Source of the DNA: Tenebrio molitor
Lineage: Eukaryota > Arthropoda > Insecta > Coleoptera > Tenebrionidae
Length of the DNA stretch: 64,000 nt
Assembly (NCBI RefSeq): GCF_963966145.1
Contig: NC_091055.1
Location: forward strand, 11,284,001 to 11,348,000
Reading direction: 5' to 3'
Positions 13,641 to 27,000 of this stretch are shown here, in pieces (within the stretch, counting starts at the first letter, position 1; every line of letters starts with the position of its first letter). Under the pieces are notes generated by a model that ran no database searches, was not told where the DNA came from, and was given only the letters and a program-made list of their open reading frames with translations. The position numbers and the translations under genes are program-made.

Positions 13641-15250
13641 CAAACTTTACACTGTTCTAAACGGTTTACCTTTTTCAACGTCTACTCAGCCCAGGATTTG
13701 AAACGCGCGATACTACTCTGATTTTAGAAATTTTTGAAAAATATTCTGCGTGAAGCTCCAAAGAGCTTCCCCGGTTCTATGTGAGAAGAGTGAGACGCTT
13801 ATAAAAGTGTGTTTACGGAATATTTGGAATGGTAAACAATGTAAATAATACATAGTTGAAATTCAACTGAGTGGTTAATATAATAGTTACTCATAAGAAA
13901 TTTTGAAGTAGACAGATCGTTAACTTTTTAGAAGCTTTATTAAAATTAGTAACAGCACATTTTTTCTTGAAGCGCTGTCATTGTTTAAAAAATTACAAAA
14001 CAGTTAAAATTAGGTTATTTGGTTACAACGTACCTGTAGGATGTGCTGGTAGAATTGTTATCCTTGAATAAATGGATACAGAGCTTTCAAAAATGTTTGT
14101 AGTCAAATAGCTGCTGTCACAGATGTAAAAAGTGATTTGTTCGTTGGTCGTATGACTTATTTCTTACAACGAAAGAAGAGACCCACTCGACTGCAACGTT
14201 TTTGAACGCTCGTTACCATATCGCAGGCACCCCATAAAAATTCATTTCGGTTTGTTAGTTGTTTGTATTTATTTTTTCTATAATAAAATACAGAAATTTA
14301 GCGTTGATGATTTCTTCTCGATTCATTTGGACCTCAAAACCGTTTAAGTGAAAATGAGTTTAATCCTTCTTGAACAACGCGTGAATAAAATTTTGGAAAT
14401 ATGGAGAATGAATTCCAGGAAATAAATGTTTGACATCTGAAACAAACAGCTAACTGTAACAGCATGGAACTTATTAAATTCTGAAGTAATGAAGTATTAA
14501 TAACACCTTCCGTATGTTTTAAAAAGTTTCTGGTTAATAGCGTTGGTGAAAAATAAAAGATTTGAAAAGTTATGGCTTAACTTAAATAATGTAACTGTAG
14601 ATATCACTACAATAGTTATTTACAATTGTTTTAGTTTGAAACGGTTCCTATATGAATGAGTCAGTGTTACTATATTCGACCGTGCCACCGTTCCATCTGC
14701 ACAGTCCAATATCACTGTAATTAGCAAATTCAAAGTTAGGTTAAGTGAATTTTAGTCTGTGGTTATTTGTAGTACATAATATAAAGTTGCGACACATGCT
14801 TTTGTTTTTCATAGCCGCCCTTGATGATACATTTTTAGAAACATGCAAGATCTACGTAAATTATTTATAATATCCAGTAATGTCGTTGAAACTAAAAAAA
14901 AATATATACATATAAAAATCAGTTAAAGAATTAAAAAACAATGCTAAATTATAGTTATATTTTTTGGTTAAACTACGATTAGTAGAATCTGATAATAAAT
15001 TGCATAACGGATTCAATTTGTTTTGTAACTGGAAAAAGATATCTTACAGACCCAGTGGGTGTAAATTAATAGAATTTTTTTCTTTGTTGTTGTGGTTTGT
15101 ATCTTGTATAATGTAAATTTTAATAAAGGAGCGAAAAGTAGCAAAGTGGCGTTAGATAAAAAAAATACCTGAGATACTGATTCCCAAGCAAAAAACAATT
15201 TTTAATAAAAGATACACTTGTTAATTATTAAAGCTCTGAATGTTTTAAAT
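13641..15250. other. AT-rich spacer, nothing seen
   Basis: No convincing exon, repeat boundary or RNA gene was found. Confidence 0.5.
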
Positions 15251-15434
15251 ATCGGGTGTTCATTTAAATTTCCCATCAAAGTTGGCGTTAAAGAATCGAT
15301 TGTGAACGCACCAAGGATTTCGGATCACGGATCAGCTGTTGTGTAGTTTGTGTTTTTTATCTGCAAACTGACGAGTGATGTGTTCACAATCGACTCTTCA
15401 ACGCCAACTTTGACGGAAAATTTAAAGACCCGAT
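15251..15434. mobile_element. Fold-back element family C, copy 1
   Basis: About 184 bp that is nearly one palindrome. Each arm is about 57 bases, starts ATCGGGT, carries TTTAAATTT, then AAAGTTGGCGTT, then TCGATTGTGAAC, and the loop is short. Relatives are at 20.49-20.79 kb and, deleted to under 90 bp, at 33.57 kb. It would form a strong hairpin if transcribed. Confidence 0.85.
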
Positions 15435-15446
15435 ATATTATTATAC

Positions 15447-16207
15447 ACCGGGTGAGTGAAGTTTTACCGCACGATTAAACCTATTAAAAAATTAGTAAAA
15501 ATTACGAAACTTTAGGGTTACATTCCCTTGATGTAAGACTTCAAATGTGTGTAATCAATTTTCCCTTATCACTTAATTCAGAGTCATAAAATTAAAAAAA
15601 TCGATTTTGAGTAAAAAAATTTTTTTTTCGTACACGCTCATACATAATTCACAATTAATTCAAAGAACACATTTATGAAATTCGCATCAAAAGATAATTA
15701 TTCGTTTTTGAATTATTACAATTTTAACATTAAGAGCGAAAAATGACCAAGATTTACAACTGCAGTGTCATAAATAAATATCTCATTGTTGGGAAACATG
15801 TGTTGACCACTTTTCTAGTAATTCTTAAGTCCCTAAAGGGTACCATAAACAATCTACGTCAACTTTTTTTGTGGAACTGACCGCCCAATTTAATAATAAA
15901 TCATAGCATAGCTAAATTTTGCACTTTAATATCAAATCCCATTTATTTAAAAAACCGGTGATGTTTTCATGATTTCAATGACACCAAATTTTTCCTACAT
16001 GTTTGAAAGGACACTCATTGAAAAATTATGTAAATTAATGCAGCAGTTATTGAATTAAAACAAAATCTTTACCTGTTTCATTAAAAATTTTGAAATTTTT
16101 ACAGACTGTTCTACAGTGATACACAATCATTCCTGAATTTTTTGAGAATTTGAAATTGATTAGAAGTGGGTGTTTTCGCTCGGGCGGTAAAACTTCACTC
16201 ACCCGGT
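15447..16207. mobile_element. MITE family D with 24-bp inverted repeats
   Basis: About 760 bp with perfect terminal inverted repeats beginning ACCGGGTGAGTGAAGTTTTA and followed by CCGC. It lies 12 bases from the fold-back element to its left. The interior is AT-rich with no transposase remnant that I can recognise. Confidence 0.85.
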
Positions 16208-19170
16208 ATAAAGAGTGTTAAAAAATTGTATGGTCAGGTGCTTTTGTTTTCGTTAAGGTACGGAGTAGTTGTCACAGATGTCAAAAGACGTTCATTCAAC
16301 AAACAAGAAGTGCCAATTGTGTTTTTACAGAAATCAGTTCTCAACTAACCCACGGGACAATTTAAATTAATGGTTTAATTTATATTAAAATGATGACGTG
16401 AAAACGTGAGATATGTATCTAGAAGAAATGTCAAAATGTACCAACCAAAAAGACGACCTGAGGCTGTAAATGAGAGAGACAGAGAAAAGCACTGCCTGCA
16501 AAATTATTTCTGAACGCTCGTTACTTTCATAATTATTGTATTGTTTCAAATTTTGTTTATTCAGATTTTTAATTCTCTGATGGAATATTAATAAATATGA
16601 ACAAGGAAATTTTTAAACGATTGGAACAAAATGTTGAACGCCTGTCATTTAAAAAAAATGTTTAATGAAAATAAATATTTATTTTACAGTTTAAACGTCG
16701 CTGAAAATTTATTACAGAATGAATTACAACTGAATTTATAAAATATTGTTGTGACGCACTTTTCTGGAACGAGAATCACCGAATATTTAAAGGATTTTCT
16801 TAAAATTCGTCGCAAAATGACGTAAACTGTACCATTTTTGCATTTTCATTACTTCGAGTTAGGATTTTTCAGTACAAAAATAATTGTTGATGGTTACAAT
16901 AGCAACGCTTTTGTTCTAAATCTATGACAAACAATTTTTCGGATGAACACAAATTATCACTGAGTTTTGCTTCTGGAGATGGCACCTCCTTCACTTTTAT
17001 AAATCGTCAGAGATCACCAGAAGTTTCGTATTTCATCGTGCTCGCTGGGTCAAGGTATTCCCCAATAAAATGATTACGTAAATTAATTAAGTAAAAAAAA
17101 ATAAATGACTGTTTTTGGAAGAAGTCGTGTCTCGAACTCATTAGTCTCGTTAGAAGTGTGGAAAGGTGCGAGAACGACGTTAAAAAATAATTAAGTAGCA
17201 AAGAGTGGGTAACAGGGATATTCTTGTCGAACGGGGATCGTTCGTAAGGAGCACTCGCCTGAGCGGGGTGAATCCTACCCTGAAAAAGGCGTCAAGGCTT
17301 AGGCAGCCGCCCGCGGGTTTAATGCTCGAGTGCAGAGCAAAGGTACCTTCTCGCTGAACGAATTTGCTTCACTTCGCCACGGAGCGCCGTGGAAATTGCT
17401 ATGATAACCGGATTTAGCTTTTCATTTTTCTGCCACGTTGGTTTGATGATCGGCGGCAGTTGCATTTCGGTTCGTACACATTTCTCATTTCCCCTCTCTC
17501 GCTTGACTATCTTGTAATGTAATACTCCACGTTTGAGAGTTGCATCGCGAGGCAAGGGTGTCTTGTCTGCACCGCTCGGATCCGGACTCGAACGTTCACC
17601 TTTCCGGGGGCTCCGGCTCCGGACCCACGATTATCGGAACGACCTCGCAATCCACCTGAGTCGAAATTTTCATATTATTTCCGTCCCGTCGCCTATATCC
17701 CCTGTCATATGGTAAGACGACTTTGGCCTTTTTTATTGTGTTTCCGATGCATTCAAAGCGTGGGGAAATTTAAATGTCAACGTGGATCATTCGGTCAGGC
17801 CCGGAGACGAGCCAGAGACAGACCTGATCCCCTTACAACCGAACCTTCCTTATACCCTGTCAATCAAACACTTCCACATAACAAATGCCCGAATACCGAC
17901 CAGACCCGACACAAAATTCACAAAAATTTCCTAACGAACGTTTCCACGACAAACCAACCGAGAGCTTTCCATAATGAGCTTACAACCGCATTCTTGGGTC
18001 GGTCGTATCTCTCAATTAGCCCGATTTGATCGGTGGCCACACTCCTAATTCAATTGGTATCCCTTGTCCAGAAATGGATCGATTTATAATCGCATTAAGA
18101 ATGCCTCAAGAATCAAACAGCTTCCACGCAATAATGGCAACTTCCCCATTGAAAAGAACGCTCCGCTGTAATTTATTCATAAAAGCTTGAATAAATTGAC
18201 GTATTTGATCTACTAACGGCAAGGTAAAGCTTGTTCGCGGTTCGGTGTTCTTTTCAACCCCTCTTTCTTCCTGCTTAAAATGCCGACAAATATTTGACTT
18301 CTCGCCAGATCAAGTGCGGAGTCATATGCTAAACAGGGGATTGTAAAAACGGGAAAATTCTATTACCACCGCAGTTCAAAGAGCGCAATTGCAACAGTTT
18401 TTTCCTTTTGATGATTAAGTGGGGCTGTACGTTCGCCACAGTGGTTGTTAGTGGTGTCTTGGGGGCTTGCAACAGCTGGCCCTACGTATGATTGCTCGAC
18501 GATGGTAATGTTTTGATCGGCGCCTCCAAATGAAGGTTTAAGATTTATAGCTCTTTAAAATTAACGGAAGGGTTAATTTGGGACAATTAATTTCACATTT
18601 TGCTCGACATTAAGTCGTTTAGATCATGCATTCTAATTACATGCAAGACGACGCTTCTCCCTCTTGGCCTCTTCTCAAAACGCTACAGAAAAATGAGCTT
18701 CAAATAATACACTCCTACCAAAAAAAAAAAAAAACTTTCAACAGGATAGACATAAATTTTAAGAGCGGAACGGATTTCATTTTAATTAAAATGTCTAAAG
18801 ACTTGCACTGAACTTAGCACGGTCATAAAGTTTCTATTCAGTTTTCAACGTTGAAGACAATGATTTTACAAATGTGCACGTGTAGTGAATATTTATTGTG
18901 GGAAACTTTTGGTTGCTTTATATCGGGTAATTTAATAAAAAGAATATTGGTTCAAATTAAATAATGAAAGGGTGGAACGAGTCAATCGGTCCGACTTGGA
19001 CCGTTTTCGTAAATGATTAAAAAATCGAACGGTGATCGAGATTCGAATTTGGAGCCAATAATCGATGACGTGACGTAATTCCGCCGTTTCGGTCGATTCG
19101 CGGATATCGCTCGGAAGCCATGATTGTTGACGTGTGCCTCGTCCAGCATCTTTGAGTGTCCTGTGCGTTT
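16208..19170. other. Spacer with a CpG-richer island, no gene seen
   Basis: 17.2-18.4 kb is richer in CpG than its flanks. The longest open frame (17709-18029, 106 codons) has no domain, biased codons or splice context, so I leave it out. The remainder is AT-rich spacer upstream of the promoter at 19.17 kb. Confidence 0.45.
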
Positions 19171-19171
19171 C

Positions 19172-19266
19172 TTCTCAGTTGTGGTGGCAGATTGTGCAAA
19201 TATTTAGCTGAAATTTGCTAAAAAGTTGTGGTTACGAGTTGATTATCGTCGCGTTGTGCCTGTCAG
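19172..19266 (+). promoter_or_regulatory. Probable initiator and 5' UTR exon of the 720-residue gene
   Basis: TCTCAGTTG at about 19173-19181 fits the arthropod initiator consensus TCAGTT, with the likely first base near 19177. The following non-coding exon ends in a consensus donor, CAG|GTAAGT, at 19266/19267. The next exon opens after TTCTAG at 19326 and carries the start codon. No TATA box is visible at the right distance. The exact start site is inferred. Confidence 0.45.
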
Positions 19267-19332
19267 GTAAGTGGAATTTGTGAGGGTACGATTTCTTCGA
19301 TTTTAAATTTTCGGGGTGGTTCTAGGGTTAAA

Positions 19333-22300
19333 ATGAATCCGATACGAGCTGACTGCGAAGGCATTTGCCCGGATCACAGTTGTGAAAATGTAAGTACATT
19401 GACGAATTTTACTATTTGTGAATTGTGGTTTGGTAGAAGCAACAATTTGCTTCGTAGGTCTTAAATGAGAAATATTTCTCGCCGCCCACCATCTTGGCCG
19501 AGTCCATTATTCCAAATGGAAAAACTGTTGCAAAACAAGTGACTTTATGATTTTTATGTTGGTATCAAAATCACCAAACTAGATGTAGATTATGTTGGTC
19601 ACTAACAATCTAATATTTTTCTATTCCTTAGTATACAGGGTGATTCTGAAATAAGTTTGGAAAAAAATGTGGAGTATCCACACAAATTAATTCTGCGTAA
19701 ATGGCTTTTGGAGGTGAAATCAAAAGGATGGAAATTACCCTATATTCTTGTATTTTCAACGCCTATGAATAGGGAAAATGTGTCCGAGTTTGTTCACTTC
19801 ATTAGCAATAATTGTTACATCAATTCCACAATAAAGTCGAAGGTGCAAATGTTTCTTTGGAAATGATCGAGAGGAGTTTGTAACTGATGGGCACCTTTTA
19901 CCTTTGATTATTATTGTTGCTAAACTACCAAAATAATCAGGTAATTACCTTTAACTTAGCAGTGTACTAGCAATTTTGACCAAATTTTCAATCATTTGTA
20001 TCTCGAAAACGAAAAAACTTTTATAAGAAAATATTTTTGTCTATAACTTCTACTTATTATCACCAATTACCGGGTTTTTTTTTCCAAACTTATTTCAGAA
20101 TCACCCTGTATTTTTGCTAAATTCTGAGCCAGGCTTAAAGATTTTTTTTGTGAATTGGACCCGACAATAGATCAAGTACTGGTTAAAGGCGCGTTCAAAC
20201 TTGACGAAGCAACAAGTAAAAACGAACAAGATGTATACACCGTTCACGTTGGATTGAGCATTGCTAAATTCGCATTTTGTTGGTTCCCTGCATGTCACTA
20301 TTTAGTGTTTAGAAGACATAGCCAAAAAATAAAATTATTTGACCTTGCAATACCCAATCCATCACGCTAAATTCGCATCATATTGGTTCCCTGCGTGTCA
20401 CTATTTTAAGACATAATCACATAGGCAAACAATAAAATTATTAGACCTTGAAATACCCAATCCATCCAGAATTTACTTTAATAATAAAGGAAGTTTTTTT
20501 TTTAATTTGGTGTCGAAATTGGCGTTGAAGAGTCGATTGTGAATGAACCACTCGTCTTAAAAACACTGATTTTTCAAACTGTAAATTAAAAACACAAACA
20601 ACGCAAAAAGTAAGGTTAGATTTAAACAGCTGAGAACCACTCATCTAAAAAAGACTGATTTTTCAAATTGCATATTAAAAATACAAAAAGTGAGGTTAGA
20701 TTTAAACACGTGATCAGGTGGTGCGTTCACTTTCACAATCAACTCTTCAACGCCAACTTCGACGTCAAATTTAAAAAGCCACCCGTTATGTGTTGCTCTC
20801 GTTTGCTAATTTGCAGACATCTACGCAATCCTCTACATTCTACCACTTTTTCCTTAAACCCCCATAAAGGGGTTAATTTTATCAAGTACAATTTATCACA
20901 AATTATGGTCTAACTCCAGAACTGATGGGTCCTTTTTAATATTTTTCCCTATTAACCTCTCAAACAATTTTCTTTAGTGCTTGGTACGTCTGATGGTGGG
21001 GAATGCTTTTCCAACGGGCCCAAGAGGAATGGAGGACTTTTTAGGTATATGATTTCCTTCATGTTCACTTTACAACTCCTCTTTTCCGATTTTGATCTAA
21101 AAATAAAAAAAATTAGTTTTATTTTTAGATTTTTATAACGTCAGAAAGACCTTTCTCTTTTGTTGTTCAATTTTTAAGCGTTGGTAAGCAAAGGTAAGTC
21201 ACGAATAGTGTAGACCTCCTTTTAAAAGACACAGTTTGAAAATTAATTTTTCGAATTAGAGCCCATTTATGACTTACGAGATGCGATACAACACCATTCG
21301 CACAACGACCAAATGAAATAACACTGATACCAGTTCAACCATCACCACCGCGCCTCGGTGGTTCTCTTCGTGGGGTGATACAGGATCTCCTCAGCACTGG
21401 TTGAGGAAAAAGATTTTTCTGTAAAACTGGAAATGTGGAATGTTAACGGTTTTTGTGATATTTATGACAACAATCCACCAGTTATTAGTTCAAAAAAAAA
21501 TGTTTTTCTTCTTTTAAGACAAAATTTAGGAGGTTAGAGTCTGGTTGAGTATAGCTTAAGGAAAATGTCAGCAAATTCGTCACTTTTGGGATTTGTAGGT
21601 ACAGAACTTGTATTAATCTTGTACATATTTTCTTCAAGAAATACGTACCTCAACAGGTAAATCATCTTTAAAAGTAGAAGTAGAATTAATATCACAAGTA
21701 TTTGAAATTCAGGGTTGAAAATCATTTTTTGACTTGTTCTAATATAACGTATTATTTTCAGTTTCGGGTTCGTACCCAATAACAGGATACCCCTCGCACA
21801 TAGATGTATCATCAACTCCCTACCAGCCGATATACCATTCTATGTTCTATCCCATAACTGGAATATTCCCGCTTCCTGAAACTTTTCGATCTTTATCAGG
21901 TTTCCCTGGTATTTTTTCTTCGTTATTTGAATTTAGCCGAAGACCTAGACCGATTCTTAAACGACAAGTCCTATTAGATATTGCTCGAACGATTTCTTTT
22001 GACAAGCCACCCCGTGCTATTACACTGCTAAGTGAACACCTAGCTGTGTTATCGGAAAATGAACTCTCACGTTTTTTCTCACGATTGATGAAAAGAATGT
22101 ATTGGTGGGTCAATGACGTGTACGTAGAGGAAACAACACACAGTTTGTTGTATGATATGTTGTGGAATTTAGCGTTAAACGTTTTCAATATCAGACAAAC
22201 TTTTACTAATGACTACGAAGAACAGTTTGATTCTATGGAAAAAATTTTGATCAAGCTTTTTGATAATTGCGAAGCTTTGACGCGTCTACTTCCACTCATG

Positions 22301-23800
22301 ATAGCTGAAATGCTTTCTGTAGTATTAAAACAGAGACATTTGGCTCTCTGCATACTTAAAATAAGACCACTAGAAAGTGGAGTGCCTTTGTATTTTCCAC
22401 CTGAAGACGTATTGGTGAGTGAAATTATGGAAAGGTGCATGAATACCGTAGTTGCAGCTATAAGAGCGTTTCCTCACACAGTGAATACAGATCGTTTCAT
22501 GAAAACTGTAAGAATAACGATGGCAACTTTAACCGAGCAAGACCAAAAAGTAGATGATTTGAAAGGAGAACCGTTTCAAATGTCTTCGGAGACTAATACT
22601 CAACCACCAATAACAAGACCGACTGCTGTGGATGCTACAGGAGCAGCAGCAGCAGCCACAGAAGAAAAAGCTGAGACTGAAAACGTAGAAACGTTGCGGA
22701 CATTAACATGGGATTTATTGCCAGATTTAAAAACAGACTTCATCCCTATTAAAAAAGAAAAAACAGATAGAAGAAAGGAAGATGGTTCTAACAACGACCG
22801 ACAGGAAAAGGTGCATGAGGAACCAAAGCACGAAATCTCACCACCTCGAGAACAACCAGTAGAGCCGGAACAACCGAAGTATAAAGCACCACCCTTTCGT
22901 GGGGAGTTTAAGAGGCAGATCTCAAAGGAAAAAGAATCGAGAGAAGAGAGTGAAACAACTAGAGAACATCCCAACTCAAATAATGGTCAAGCAGGAAGTG
23001 GAAGGGTACCAAAGCCGGACATGCGTGATACAAGAGGACTGCCTCAGTTCGAACCAAAACCACAGACACGAACAGTTTGGGAGTGCATCAAACCGCAAAT
23101 AGAACAGATGGGTCAAACTCGACAAGGGAAGCACCAAAAACAATCTAAGAAACAAGGAAACACAAAGTCCCGGAAATCATCCCCCGAAGAGACACCAAAG
23201 CAGAAGAAACGAGACAACGAAAAAGCGCGTGACACGAACGGACCAAAGCAAAAGATGCCTGCAAAACCGCAGACGCCACCCAAACGTGAACGCGGGAAAC
23301 AACAGACCAAAGCAGATTTGGAAGGACCAGAAGAACAAAAACAATCCAAAACTAAAACTTCCAATCTATCCTGGCGTAAATTACCAAACGTGAATGTAGC
23401 ACCGAAAAAGCAACGCAAACAACAAAAAAGTCAAAATCTACCAAGTCCTACTCCCATAGTAGAGACACCTACTGAAATACCAATAAATCTCAGCGGAATG
23501 CTGTCGACTATGAGGGCATGCATAGAGTTAGCTCAAATGTCCACAGAACTGTCGAGAATATCTCTGGAGCAACTCTACGGGATCGATCTCAGCAAAGAGT
23601 TAAGCTGGCCGTTGAAGAGTGAAGAACAACCATCTGAACAAAGTACCTCGGAAGAACCTACAGAAGAGGAAAACAATACATTAGTAAACAGATTGATCAT
23701 CGACCGTATGGATTTCGCAGAAGAAGTACTGCCTGTTCTGGTCTTATCATTTTTGTCTTACCTGATATATTACTTTTTGGTAAATTTTGTTTTTAATTGA
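19333..23800 (+). CDS. Unrecognised 720-residue protein with helical domain, charged middle and hydrophobic C-terminal tail
   Basis: Coding exons are 19333-19389, 20978-21044 and 21762-23800. Phases (0, then 1) match and the total is 721 codons with the stop. The start codon sits in AAAATGA context just after the 5' UTR intron. The N-terminus is cysteine-rich (C-x3-C-x4-C-x2-C within the first 20 residues). Residues about 100-270 look like an all-helical globular domain rich in Leu, Phe and Trp. Residues about 290-620 are low-complexity, rich in Lys, Glu, Gln and Pro, and probably disordered. The last 25 residues are hydrophobic (LPVLVLSFLSYLIYYFLVNF), as in a tail-anchored membrane protein. 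A polyadenylation signal AATAAA lies at 24012. The second intron (1.6 kb) holds two transposons. I do not recognise a family. Gene structure is well supported; function is unknown. Confidence 0.82.
19636..20108. mobile_element. MITE family A, copy 2, inverted, in an intron
   Basis: 473 bp with the same CAGGGTGATTCTG inverted ends and TA flanks as the element at 8.16 kb. The interior matches that copy in reverse orientation. It sits in the second intron of the 720-residue gene. The 69-codon ORF at its left end is a product of the element's own sequence. Confidence 0.92.
20263..20466. repeat. Two-copy tandem duplication of about 100 bp
   Basis: GCTAAATTCGCAT, then TTGGTTCCCTGC, then TGTCACTATTT, then AATAAAATTATT and ACCCAATCCATC recur in the same order in two adjacent units that begin at about 20263 and 20366. 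The units differ by scattered substitutions and short indels. Confidence 0.85.
20488..20788. mobile_element. Fold-back element family C, copy 2
   Basis: Long inverted arms contain TTGGCGTTGAAGAGTCGATT on the left and the complementary AATCAACTCTTCAACGCCAA on the right. The loop between them is longer than in the 15.25-kb copy and includes a short internal duplication. The right end shows the ACGGGTGGC-type terminus; the left terminus has diverged into a T run. It lies in the same intron as MITE family A copy 2. Confidence 0.75.
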
Positions 23801-24035
23801 AGTTCAATATTAGAAGTAGAATGAAGCATGAATTTGTAGCACAGTCATACTTCACTGTTTTGTGTTTTTGTTGAAATAATTGTGTAATGAAAAGTTGTCA
23901 TTTCGTTTGTGTTGGTTTAGAAATTGTATTTGAAGTTTCTTCTTAGATTTAAAAGTTCTGAAATGTTGCTTTCATGAGAAGCTAATTTAGATGTTTTGTT
24001 CCATTTTTGATAATAAATAAATGTTGTTCATTTCT

Positions 24036-27000
24036 GGTCTTTCAGATTAGTAGATTAAATTTGGGTAATTATCAACAGGTTAACTCTAGTGACACAATAA
24101 TTTTTGGAAAAATGTGATTGTAATTTTGAAGTACACGTGTAGTGTAGATTTTTAGCAATTTGCTTGTCGATTGGGAGTTCGTTTCTGTTTTCTCATTTCA
24201 GCTTGTATCTTTTATTTCCTCTTGACATTGTTTCGTAACGAGACGCCGGTCGCGATTTAATGAAAAAAGGTGCTAGACGGATTAGCATATCGGTTGTCCT
24301 TTTTTCGTTTAGAGAAAAATTAATAAGGGCGGTCCGGAAGGAAAGCAAAGTTTGTTTTCCAATCGAACTAGAATCGTTTATTAATTTCGAACAGCCCTCG
24401 CCTCGGTGCAATCGATGGGAACCCCCGGCGATCGAGTGGTTCATTATAGAGGCCGCTTCTCACCTCCGAGGGGCTCGCGAAAAGTTGCGTTTTCATGCAG
24501 TACGTGTGCTTGCAGTGCAGCAGACGAGCCGCGCGTGTGTTCGTCATTAGGAATATTACAAACGGGAAAACTAACTCTCATAGGCGCCATATGGTTCCAG
24601 GGGTTCCCCTCACCTCGGCTTCGCAACGCCGGGGTAATTTGGTGCGGTCGTGCGGTATCATTAGCAGGATTGACATCTCGCAAAATCCTCAACCTCCCCA
24701 TTTACCTATTTACAGTCGCCCCGGGAGATCGATCACCGTATTTACATCCGCTGACCCCGGTGGATTCACTTTTTCACACACCTCTACTTATCTCCACATC
24801 CCAATTTCACTACCAGAATACTTCTTGTTTTTTCACAGATCACCTTTCTTAAGACGTACTTTGTTCGCCGAACAGATACAAACGCGGCAAACTCATTGTA
24901 ACGGTCAAAAGATCGAAAAGCTCGTCGCGGTCAAAAAACATGACGACAGACAAATAAATGGTGTTAGCAATACAATATATTTTTTATAGGCTACAATATA
25001 TTCCAAAAAGGCATAAGTCGAACATTTATGATTTCGTATTCCTCTCGTAAACTAACAATGTTTAATTTTTTCAAACCGATACTACTTTGTTTGTGACAGA
25101 ACACTCTTTTTAAATATTTACCAATATGCTTGTATTTCACTTCATACCAAATCAATTTTTAAATTTTTTACTTCTTCTAGTTCGTCTTTCTCTCTTTCGC
25201 TGCTACAAGTTACATATCTAAGATTCAAAGCTTTCGTCTTGTCAAAATGGCCTTCTCTATGTTCATTTTTTGTTTGGTTTTAATAAAAGTTTAGTTTGTT
25301 TGTTTACTCGTGTCTTTAGTATGTTGGCGAACGTCGCTCTTTCTCCTTGACATTTCCCAACAATAAGAAACTCTCCGTGAAAAGTTCGACAATCCTGGGA
25401 TCGGTTATACTAACTCCTGCGAAAGGGTCCCTTAATCGACAAACTTAATTCATTTCAGAACTAGTCGCAGCGGTCGCGCCATAGCATTGTCATTAATACC
25501 ATCAGTACACCAGAAACTCCACTCGTTTCATTACAAGACCACCAAACTGCGATTGGAAGATTTCTATTATTTGCTACTTTATTCCAGACATAACTAGAGG
25601 ACGAATCAGATTAAATTAAAACATTCTCAAAGACCAATGGCATAATTAATTAATTCGAAAGATTGTGGAGAGTATTGTGTATTGTTGGTTGCATATGTTT
25701 AATTTATTTGATGCGGTGGAGCAGGATACCTAATATGATTTAATGTTGTGAAAATGAAAAAACTATCGAGCTTCAGGAGCTTTGGACCGCATCTACATAT
25801 AGATAAGTGTCGGCTATTATCTAAACTGTCAGCAGATGCGGTCCTCAAGCGGTGTCGTAGGGAAGCGGTGCGAGATAATCCTGCGGATCTCCCGTTGGGG
25901 AACCGCAGAGACGCGGTGTGTAAAGGATTTGTGAAATGTAATTGGTTCAGCTGGTTCAGACACGACGGAATCATCAATACCTCATCAGATTGAACGTCCA
26001 ACCTGAACCCACGACTCTTTCGGTCAGGCTCTTTCCGGATGCTCACGACTTCCGTCAGCGTGTTAGCCTTGCCACTTATCACCCATCTCGACGACAGACT
26101 TACCGCAGGATTGTGTGTTTGGTCTACCGTAATCTGCTCCTCACAATGCTGCGCTGGAATGTAATCCCGGCCGCAACAATTCCGTTTTACACCCTCTCTA
26201 AAAGGTGTTTAATTTTTACGATCGCGGAGCGAAAATAAGCAAGAGAAATATTCGAACGTCCAGTCGAAAAAATGATCAAAGACGGAAATGTTTCGGTGTA
26301 TTGGAGTGTTTACGATGTACGGGAGCGGTTAGCTGTTCATAAAAAGCGGTATGATTGTAAGTGGCTTTCGCGGACACGGGGATAATCTTGGGAAAAAATG
26401 ACATAGGGATTTATGGCTAACAATGTTTGAAAGAGGGCGAGAATGTCCGTTTGTTGCGGCCGGTGGAGATTGGCGGCTTTAAGGGAGGCGTGTGTTGGTT
26501 GTTAAGTGGCGCAATTCAGGAATCGATCATGCAAGGTGGTTTGTATAAGTTTTGTCGGTAACTCGGTACGTGGTGGACGCAATTGCTTTGTTATTAGATG
26601 AGGTACGTCTCAAACGAGTTGAATTTATGAGCAATAAAGCGGCGGGGTTGAGGTCATGTCGCGTTGTATAATTCGCGAAATTTTCTCGGGCTATATATTA
26701 AGACGAGCCATAGCTAGGATAATAATTCTGTTTGTAGAGGTATTACGTTTTCGAAAGTGTGTATAAAGGAGGCTTTAAATATTCAAATGAGTCTATATCT
26801 ATATCGGCGACATAATATGAACGGGTATGGGGGCAGTTTGCGGTGGGGTGGATGTGTGAATATGAGAACATGTGAGTGTGAAGAACAGTTTTGGGAGGAA
26901 ATGGGCCGCACGCCATTGCTTCCTACCCAACTTCAAACCGCTCTGTTAACCCTACAGCCGGAAACAATAGCATCCAAGTTTATGTTAAGACATTTGCTAC

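Noticed and set aside
17709..18029. 106-codon plus-strand ORF
   Set aside because: No domain, no splice or promoter context; composition explains it.
22600..23418. Minus-strand ORFs of 124 and 101 codons
   Set aside because: Antisense shadows of the Lys/Glu-rich part of the 720-residue gene.
24406..24989. Two overlapping plus-strand ORFs of 148 and 164 codons
   Set aside because: Overlapping frames on both strands in a CpG-richer patch with no protein signature.
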